Of a stretch of DNA of 64,000 bases, positions 56,193 through 64,000 are shown piece by piece. This stretch comes from Labyrinthula sp. Ha (taxonomy: Eukaryota; Sar; Bigyra; Labyrinthulida; Labyrinthulaceae). The notes beneath the pieces are model-generated. The model had not been told where the DNA came from. It did no database searches and saw nothing but the letters and a program-made list of their open reading frames with translations. Positions within the stretch are counted from its first letter, which is position 1; every line of letters begins with the position of its first letter. The translations under genes were made by a program, and so were the position numbers. The DNA is taken from contig JAALGZ010000074.1 of assembly GCA_015227615.1 (NCBI GenBank), positions 47,893 through 111,892 on the forward strand, written 5' to 3'.

Positions 56193-56488
56193 ACCACAAG
56201 TAAATACTTTTGAAGCCCATGCACCTATTTAGTTCAAAATTTTCAACTGCATGGAAGAAACTTGAACTCATAAGAAGTCATATCATAGGAAAATGCAACA
56301 AGATTAGTAAGTTTTTTAACAAAAAATAAAGATATGATGTAGTTTTGTGAGTTGATTCTGCATTCAGGCATGAAGCTGTGGTTCAAGTCAAGATCAAGAG
56401 TACAAATGTTTAAGAAATAAAATAATCATACTCTAGTTTCATATTTGTTCCAAATATACTATTTTCTTTAGTAATTAGTTGACGAATC

Positions 56489-56686
56489 ATGGCTTGTTAC
56501 AGTGGAGCTCTTCCATGGAAAAATGCAGATATAATAAAAAGAGGGCCCAATATTAAAAACATAAGAAACCTCTTTGTTCCGGCCACAACAAGCTTTCACT
56601 GCGGGCAAGTGGTTACCATAAGTCAAGTGGTATATTCTAATGAAACAGAAACAGAAGATGAGTCAAAGCTTTGTGAATCTGCCTGA
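56489..56686 (+). CDS. Small hypothetical ORF, 65 aa (right copy)
   Basis: Counterpart of 2552-2749 in the other arm, same length and start. Residues 42-54 differ strongly while the rest is nearly identical. It may be coding or only a by-product of the duplication. Confidence 0.2.
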   Translation: MACYSGALPWKNADIIKRGPNIKNIRNLFVPATTSFHCGQVVTISQVVYSNETETEDESKLCESA

Positions 56687-56699
56687 TGGAATTAAACTC

Positions 56700-59238
56700 T
56701 TTGTTGTTCAATTTTCCAAACTTTTCCTATTTTTTGGATCAAGCCAATGACACAAATACTTATAATGTAGTGGAAACCATGAGGTGTTCAAGTTTATTTT
56801 ACTACTAATTTGAGGAGAGCCAACAGCTTTTGTTGCAGAGTTTTCTGTAACCCACTTGATTTGGATTCCTCGAAGCAACTGGAATGTATTATATCTCAAC
56901 TGGCCTGTAGGTGTAATTTCAAACTTACTGAAATATATCTTGGTAGACCCATCCTTTGCTTTTACACTAATGCTGAGAGAGTATATGCTGGGAGTTTCTA
57001 ATATTTGAAACTTCGTTTGCCATGACCACACTCTAACTCTACCTTGGTCTGATTATATTCATTGAAATAGACAAATATTTGTTTTAAAAGGTTCAGTTCT
57101 AATGTGAGAAATTTTAATGTAGTCATCTCAATGGTTTATTACTCTATTTGGAGTTGGTTCTTATATCGAGGTACCTATATATAAAGAAGAAATGCCCCAC
57201 ACGGTGATACTCTCACTGTTATCAAAGCATCTGTAGAGGAATAAGAATTTTAGAACCTAATTGATTGGAAGATATGTTTAGTGCTTCTATTTTCTTAAAC
57301 TGTTCAAAATGTATCTGATGACTAGGTCTGTAAAAATCACCAATGACATTGTACAGACCAAAGAAATATTGTTTGTCTTGGTATCACAAGCACCATTGGC
57401 AAGGGACTTCCTAGCCTATTTTTCTTAACCTGTGAAGTATTTTAGCTGGAGTTTTTCTTTAAGGAGGAAAATATCCATTTGATATTACATAAAAATGTTG
57501 TATATATTCTATTCAAAGTAATTCTTGAGCAACTGAGCTTTTCTGTGAATAATCTTAATCTTTCTTAATTCTCAAAACCCTTGAACTTTTTTTTTAATAT
57601 ATATATTTCATCTTTCAAAAAATATGCGATGCCAAGAAAAGAACCAGTATTTTTTATGTTAGGACTTATTCACAAGAAAATGCGCTCTTTTAAACTTCTC
57701 TATCCTAATATAGTCAATTATTAATGCCTGAATACTTTCTAACCTTCGCCTAAAAATTCATGCTCTATTTTCACGTTACTACCAATTATTTTAAGTAATA
57801 ATATGAAATTAATAATGAAACTACAGTTTTTCTGTTTCGAATACAAAATAATAACTACCGAATGCATGAGAGAGATATTAATGTAACTATGAATTCAACG
57901 AGTTTCAATTAATTCCAGTAAGCAAATTTAGCTAAGATACCCCAGAATACTTTGCTTTATTGGTATTCTATGAAGTAAGAAGGAGTTATATTCGCAGGGA
58001 AAGAGCCTTCAAGATATTTTTGACGCAAAGGAGAGGTGACAGATTCTTGTAATCAACATTGTGCAAAGACTCTCTCAAAAGTAAAGTAAATTGTATATTA
58101 ATCCAAAAAATAGTTATGTCAGTTGCCAACTCTTCGGTCAACTTATCCCTCTGATTTCTTGCTAATATCGAGATATAAATAATCATACTATTGTAACTGC
58201 ATACATGACATGGCTCAAAAGATTAGGAAGATGCAGATATACTGAAACTTATACATACTTGTTTATAACTACTTCCCAAATAAAGTCACTTCATATATTC
58301 TACTATTTGTTGCTTTTGTATATGGGGGGGGGGCTGACAATTCAAAAATGTACGGGGTATTCTTACATGCTCATAACTCGAGCTTAATGATTTTTGTCAA
58401 CAAACTCTAACTGTTTTTGATCTAGGGAACTGTTTCTTATTATTATGTAGCTTCATTAACCTTTAATACTACCTGGATAGTTTTCCAAGATAGTGGCCTA
58501 AATCTATTTGTTGCGTTCAACCGAAGACAGAAATCTCAAAGAAGATAATTGGCCAAATGATACGTTGAAAGTATTTTAAATTTTTGTTGCTTCTCTTTTA
58601 CAAAGACATAATAAGCGGATAATAATCGATGCAGACCCCAATCTAGTTCTGAATGTATCCAAAGTACATATATATTATATATCTACCACCAACAATCATG
58701 AGGATGTTGCAATAAGCTTTCTGAATTCTCCATATTCATAATGGTTTCTGCCAAACATTAATTATTTGCGGGAAAGTAAGAACTACACATAAAACTTTGC
58801 GCCTGATTCATACAAAATCATACTAAGTCCAGGAACCACTGTTTCTACATGTTCAGATTAATAAATGAGGTAACTATATTTCTCATTATTGTATTCAGAA
58901 ACTCAAGAAGGAGACTCTACTAATAGTCTGAGAGATGAATCACAAAAAGTATGCTATATATGACCAATCTATTTTTTGTCAATACACTTTACAAAGATAA
59001 ACCTGGTTGCTTTAAGTTAAACTCAATTTGGATTTTATAATTAACCAAGTTTTCCCCGGAAACACAATATGACATCTATTATCGCTATGTATCTTTTATG
59101 ATAAAATTATTCCTATTTTGATGGCTGTATACTATTAGTTGTAAAAATAATCTATAAACTTCAAAAATTTCTATCTTAATACTGGTATTTCTGTCCACTT
59201 CGTTTGTGACATGCGTGTTCTTACTTGATTTCCCTAAA
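56700..59238. other. Gene-poor outer part of the right arm
   Basis: Mirror of 1-2540. No gene is seen. Includes ten G at 58324-58333. A 107-codon frame at 56708-57031 (-) is not kept open in the left arm and is therefore not called. Confidence 0.5.
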
Positions 59239-62200
59239 ATGCATAAACGTGCGACTAGATATCCGAGATCTGATACATCTTTACCTACAGACATTCATCT
59301 GAGAATATAAAGCTTTTGCTAGAAAAGTCTTAGAGGTATCTAAGCGAAACTTGAGATATAATTCTCTTCAATAATCCAATCAAGTAAAGTGACATGTTTA
59401 TATTGCAATTACAACTTAACTCCGCAGAGACCTCATAAAATCATTTTTTCTTTCAATGGAGTATTTAGCAATATATTTTTTATAATTCCACAAAGCATAT
59501 GTAAGTATATTAATTCTTGCTGTTGACAAAATCAATGAGTTAGTGAAAACGCCACTAGGAAAATATCGCCTTGAATTTTCCAAAGAAGAGCCTCTTATGA
59601 AAAAAGAATGACATAAGCAAATTTAATTGCGAAACCTGTGTTTTTTTTAATTCAAGACCCGGCTCTACGTAGATTGTCTCATAGAATTTTGATTATACAT
59701 TAATTCAAAACTCAGAATGGCAGTATCCTGTCTCTAGAAAACCCAATCAACATAGGATTAACAACTGTGTGAACATAAACTTACAACAGCACCTGCTTAT
59801 TTTAATAATTTTTTATTTAATACAAAGAGATGTCTTCAAAAAGTTCTAAAACTGTACGATTCTGTGTAAAGTAAAGCTATTGTTAGATATCTCATTGGGA
59901 AAATTAAATAGATGTCAAACGGAACGTGCATTATCGCGGCTATTGGCATAAAGAGTGTTGATTATAGCACTACTGGTATAGTCTCCGTAAAATTTACTTA
60001 AGTAAAGGATTTTCACGATATTGATTGTTTTAGTAACTTGGGGTAACATATATTCAGCAAATGCACCATAGTGCACACTCAGATGATTGGATGGTATGTC
60101 GTATCTCTAGGCAGGTTTCTTAAGCTTGAGCCTATTTATCTCAAAAACTTCAAAGTTAATTGAATCACTCAACGGCTAGGTCATATATATTATATAACGG
60201 CTAGGTTTTACAGCAGACTAGTTCACGTAGAAGGGACAGTTGTGAACTTAATTTATATAACAAATTTAAGAATAATGAACAACTTTCCTTGTCACAGGAT
60301 AGCATCGAATACTTTATCTCAATTCATTGAGATAAATAAACAAGAAGCAACAAAAGTGATTATATCTTTTATATTTTGGTTCCTGATGGACCGTTTGTGA
60401 ATATGAAGTTTTAAAATTATGAATATCAAGTAGGAGATTAAACCTATCTAGTCATAAAGAAAAATACTACAAAGTTAAATTTCAAATTTTCTAATGGCGA
60501 GCATATACTTGTGTTAAGTCTTAGTAATCATTTCTGGGTAAATATAACTTCTGTATTGGGTTCTGTCTCTACCAAAGAATACAATGTACTGGTAGATTTT
60601 AAATTTTTGTTAAGGAATTTAAACTAGTCTAGTTACTTGAAAAAGTTAGTTCAATAATGTGAAATGACTTGTTGGAAAAATGAAAACTCTTCATTCTCAT
60701 ATTTATTAATCGAAAAGAAGACAGCATACTAATAGACCACTTGAAGAGAGCTCTAAAGCTATTGAAATAACATGTTACTTATTGGCCTGGTAGAAATATG
60801 CAAGAGGCAGTTTCAAGTTCGTGGTACTTTTTGATAAGTTGAATTGACCAACCATTGTGCTCAAGCAGTTTATGGATCCTATTGATATGCATGAATTTCA
60901 AGTATCTGTAGGTGTTTCTTGAAAAAATTGCCGCAACCCCTTTTTTATTTCCTCTGGAATGAATATCTTTCCCAGATCATACTTTTCTTGGTTAGGATCA
61001 TTCTAGATGCTGCATTTCAGTCAAATATCACACGCAGAAGGTTTAACAATGTAGTTTTCATCTTTTTAATTAAACTCTTAAGAAATATTTTTAATTGCAT
61101 CATGAAATTCCATATTATCTTCAACCTTGAAGTTATAGGTGAAATACAGCTCTAGTTAATGGAAAAGAGGAAAGAGAATGTTATGAAGATAAGATCTGGT
61201 ACTACCATTGTGTTCAGATGAGGCAAGATTGGGAGCCATGACATTTATAACTACCTATTTCTCAAGATTATGTATTTGAATAGTAGTACGAACTTTTTAA
61301 CATTTCCATATATTTTAACCCATATTCTCAGGAAACTTTTCTTGTTTCTGTTTCAATAAAGGAATAACAGCTTATTCTAACTACCCAGGACATATTCTAG
61401 ATAGAAGTATATCATAACTAAGAAAGTCTGTTTATGTAATTATGAGGTTTTGTACCCATGAATTCCCTTATAGTAAAATGTTTCTTATTTGAGCTTTTGA
61501 GTGATGCCCATCCATTAGTTGATACACAGAATAGCTATTGTCAACGCCTCGAAATTTGCTCTTATGAAAGTAAGTAAACATAATTCTTTAAACTTTCTTT
61601 TCAAAGCATTAAATCAAAATATATCAAATTGATTAAGAAGCTAATATTCTGTCTAAAGGTGAACCCAAACTTACTTGTTCCACTCTAGGTGTTTAAAGAA
61701 AAACAGGAATCCAAAAAATTCAATTCCCTAGATTGTTTGTTAACTCTTACAGGTAAGTTTTTAAGAAGAGTGTATCCAATTTTTATCCTTTAGGTAAAAT
61801 AAACAGGAGATCACAGAAATAAAGGCAGAGTGGTCTCCAAATAACTTATCCTGTTGAGGAAGTTAAAATGCTCCAACCCCATTGCATGAAAAAATGAACC
61901 AAGTAAGTTTTTTTAAGCAATGATTGCTGTCCATTATACTAGAAAAAGTTTTCCTATCTCATTATTCAGGTGATTCAATGGGAGAAAAAAAAATCGAAAA
62001 GATAGTTTTGACTAATCCTGCTTAAACAAGTTTAGAAGCATTACTAATAGTTCATGAAAACTAACTATCGAGTTCCTAGGAAAAACATAAAATGATTACA
62101 ATGAAACATCCTAATTTTCATAAATCTCTTATATTTATATCACAAATAATATATATTATTTATCTTTTTTAATAATTTAGAAAAACTAATGACATCATTA

Positions 62201-62411
62201 AGATTTAATATTTTTCAATATAAAATTATAATTTTGTCCTTTTACTCCATTTTGTTTAATTAAATTGCCCAAAATTAATATATATATTCAATCTTGCGTT
62301 TATATTATAATGAATAGTTTGTGAATCCAAAACAAAGATGGCGTGAAATAAACCGCCATCTTGAATAAAATCTCAAACAAATCAAACATAATTAAAGAAT
62401 AAATATCAGAC
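59239..62411. other. Gene-poor stretch with a possible retroelement remnant
   Basis: Mostly featureless AT-rich DNA beyond the point where the left window edge ends the comparison. Around 60735-60830 (+) the translation HLKRALKLLK-stop-HVTYWPGRNMQEAVSS resembles the zinc-finger and YWPG segment found in Ty3/Gypsy integrases. Nothing else of such an element could be recognised. The 78-codon frame 60919-61155 is probably chance. Confidence 0.35.
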
Positions 62412-64000
62412 ATGTTCTTTAATATACCATATCTCTTTACCCTCACTCTTCTTCCCTTTATTAAAGCAGATATAGATGAAGTATGTGGATACGCTCCACT
62501 TTGTGGTTCAGAAGCACAAGTTTTTGAATGGGATAGAACTCCATCTTCTGGAGCAGACACTTCTGGAGAACTTCTTACTACAGCTGAGATAGACTTTGTA
62601 GATTGCTGTTCTTTAAGAGATACTGTACCGGAAGAAGATTGTCAAATAGTTAATCCCTCTGGTGAATCTGAACGATACATTGAGTCTTCTGAACCTTTAT
62701 GTGGTGAAGATTTTGAATACTGTCCAGAAATTGATGATCCAACTTGTTCTGAGTTTCAAATTGTCATTCGTCCAAATTTTATTCCAGCAGAAGAAGACGG
62801 ATGTTGTGATAGTTGTACTTGTTATGGTGATCCACAATGTATATCTTTCACAGGAGAAGAAAAAATGTGGTTGCTTTGTGATGGTCGTGAAATTCCAGAT
62901 GAAGATTCTATCTTTGATTTATGTAGGATTACTGAGAGAAGATGTTCGAAGGAATTAGATCACACTGGTAGACAATGTCAATATTTGGCTGACGATCCAC
63001 GTGGAGTTGGATGGACAGTTGGTATGTTAGGATCACCTTGTGTTCCCAATCCAGAGTCAGAACCAAGTGTAATTACTATGTATAGTGCACCAAGTGTAAA
63101 CTATGAATTAAGTTTACAACAAGGAGAAAGAGGAATTATCACAGATGTATTCTTGGAATTGAATTGTGGAAGGTTTGAGTTAAATGCAAGAACTTGTTTG
63201 GAAGAAGGTCGTGAAGCTTGGAGTTATGATGAAGATGAATTTGATTCACTTCCAGAGTTTTTTGTATTTGAAGATACAGTTCATGGAAGAGATATATTAT
63301 GGAGTATAGTTGATCCAGATTCAGGTATTGCGCATAGTATTCGATGTCATGGAAATTATTATGAAGATGATCCAGAAGTTTATGTTGCAAGGATTAATGT
63401 AGAACATTTGAGTGAACCTGTTCCTAATAGACCTGATACAGATGGATTTTGTGTTTCTTCTGAGTTTGATGTTGGTCAAGCAACTACTGCGCATACTGAT
63501 AAGATTAATGATGGAGATTTATGTGATGATGGACTTCAGAATTCAGAGGAAAGAGAGATTTATAGAGCTATTTGTCAAAACCCTGGATTACCACAAAGTG
63601 GACAGGAAAGTTGTGTGTATCACTTCTGTAGTAGAAATTATCAACCACTATTTGAAAGCGTTGAATCCTGTGAAGAAGAGTTTGATGAGAGTTTAGCAGA
63701 AGGGTTTTGTAGAGGAATCACGTATAGTGAAACAGAAGCTACTAAATGTATTGATCAGTGGTTTGAGTTGGGTGCTTTGGAAACTATTCAGCAGTATTAT
63801 GATGATAATGAAGGATGTACAACTGAATGGCAAACTTCTCTTGAGAAGTGTCAATCTGGTATTGTTATCCAGTATTGGAGAAGTGATCAGTGGAATGACG
63901 CAGTTGCCTTTCCTTCAAACTTTTGTGGTGGGGATGAAAATGGAGAAGTAAGACTATCTTATTGCGATGAAGAGTTGAGAAGATTATTCAGAAGAAGGAT
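62412..64000 (+). CDS. Long secreted Cys-rich acidic protein, 5' part (runs off the window)
   Basis: From the ATG at 62412 one frame is open to the window end (529 codons and counting), without introns. It begins with a likely signal peptide (MFFNIPYLFTLTLLPFIKA, cleavage probably before DIDEV). The mature part is rich in Asp/Glu and has dozens of Cys, often in short pairs (DCCSL, GCCDSCTC), so it is probably disulfide-bonded and extracellular or in the endomembrane system. No catalytic motif is recognised. Repeating phrases such as GREAW, DDP and CDDGL suggest a modular surface or matrix protein. The shorter frames overlapping it are shadows. Confidence 0.8.
   Translation, partial: MFFNIPYLFTLTLLPFIKADIDEVCGYAPLCGSEAQVFEWDRTPSSGADTSGELLTTAEIDFVDCCSLRDTVPEEDCQIVNPSGESERYIESSEPLCGEDFEYCPEIDDPTCSEFQIVIRPNFIPAEEDGCCDSCTCYGDPQCISFTGEEKMWLLCDGREIPDEDSIFDLCRITERRCSKELDHTGRQCQYLADDPRGVGWTVGMLGSPCVPNPESEPSVITMYSAPSVNYELSLQQGERGIITDVFLELNCGRFELNARTCLEEGREAWSYDEDEFDSLPEFFVFEDTVHGRDILWSIVDPDSGIAHSIRCHGNYYEDDPEVYVARINVEHLSEPVPNRPDTDGFCVSSEFDVGQATTAHTDKINDGDLCDDGLQNSEEREIYRAICQNPGLPQSGQESCVYHFCSRNYQPLFESVESCEEEFDESLAEGFCRGITYSETEATKCIDQWFELGALETIQQYYDDNEGCTTEWQTSLEKCQSGIVIQYWRSDQWNDAVAFPSNFCGGDENGEVRLSYCDEELRRLFRRR

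Larger units (their letters stand above)
52404..56202 (+). mobile_element. Crypton-like tyrosine-recombinase DNA transposon
   Basis: This 3.8-kb stretch is absent from the left arm, where 145 bp (3036-3180) stand in its place. It encodes a tyrosine recombinase (53006-55162) and a broken second gene on the other strand. It is bordered by dyad-symmetric sites: GCATGACAGAGAGTCATAC at 52445-52463 and GCATGACAGCCTGTCATGC at 56166-56184, in the same orientation and both followed by a CRAATTCCG-like flank. A third, inverted site (GTATGACCGCTGTCATAC) is at 52549-52566. There are no LTRs and no reverse transcriptase, which fits Cryptons rather than DIRS or Ngaro elements. Exact ends within about 50 bp are uncertain. 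Confidence 0.75.
48502..59238. repeat. Right arm of the inverted segmental duplication
   Basis: This is the reverse complement of 1-15340 without element A. It carries the second Roco copy (49675-52261) and the 3.8-kb Crypton-like insertion (52404-56202). Left coordinate x in the Roco gene maps to 55584 minus x with no net indel from the start codon to the stop codon. The outer end here is only where the left window edge cuts the comparison. At the inner end, homology stops at 48502, about 190 bp upstream of the start codon of the membrane-protein gene at 47623-48312. Confidence 0.93.

Noticed and set aside
56708-57031. 107-codon frame on the minus strand of the right arm
   Set aside because: The matching left-arm sequence near 2200-2520 is interrupted by stops and indels, so coding is not supported.

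Overview
The window is nuclear DNA of a eukaryote. It carries several LTR retrotransposons, a tyrosine-recombinase DNA transposon, spliceosomal introns, and the endoplasmic reticulum proteins STT3 and seipin. Host DNA is AT-rich. Host genes end in TGA, TAG or TAA, so the standard code fits. The best-resolved host gene has seven introns of only 27-31 nt, which points to a protist with very short introns. A stramenopile is possible (a Ser/Pro-rich stalk as in diatom surface proteins, LRR-Roco genes), but the sequence does not settle this.

Layout. A large inverted duplication frames the window. The left arm (1-15340, open at the window edge) and the right arm (48502-59238) each hold a complete LRR-Roc-COR (Roco) gene: 3323-5909 on + and 49675-52261 on -. 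Each arm has one insertion that the other lacks, so each acts as the other's empty site. Element A (6009-14267, +), a Ty3/Gypsy LTR retrotransposon, sits in the left arm. A tyrosine-recombinase (Crypton-like) element (52404-56202) sits in the right arm. The 33-kb spacer holds, in order: a decayed LTR-element 5' end (15343-16985) joined to a decayed 3' end of the A family (copy C, to about 18878); element B (19197-27361, -); the STT3 catalytic subunit of oligosaccharyltransferase (27483-29948, +), tail-to-tail with a seipin gene (30052-31551, -); about 7 kb with no recognisable gene; element D (38522-46545, +), an old copy of the A family; an 850-bp TIR element (46556-47408); and a Cys-rich single-pass membrane protein gene (47623-48312, -). 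Outside the right arm there is a gene-poor stretch and then the start of a long secreted Cys-rich protein (62412 to beyond 64000, +).

Main discovery. Elements A, B, C and D belong to one Ty3/Gypsy (chromovirus-like) family. Downstream of reverse transcriptase, RNase H, integrase, a GPY/F motif and a chromodomain-like segment, its Pol frame continues into a Myb/SANT-like segment and a complete MT-A70-type N6-adenine methyltransferase domain with an intact DPPW motif in A and B. The module is kept in copies of very different age and in subfamilies with unrelated LTRs. It is therefore a stable part of the family, not a chance capture. The family also has a palindromic motif immediately after the 5' LTR in place of a normal tRNA 3'-end primer site, and a W-L-D-D reverse transcriptase catalytic motif.

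Both young copies (A, B) have nearly identical LTRs but carry several nonsense codons, most of them explainable by C-to-T or G-to-A change. The Crypton-like element is bordered by dyad-symmetric sites that look like recombinase binding sites, and carries a broken second gene on the opposite strand.
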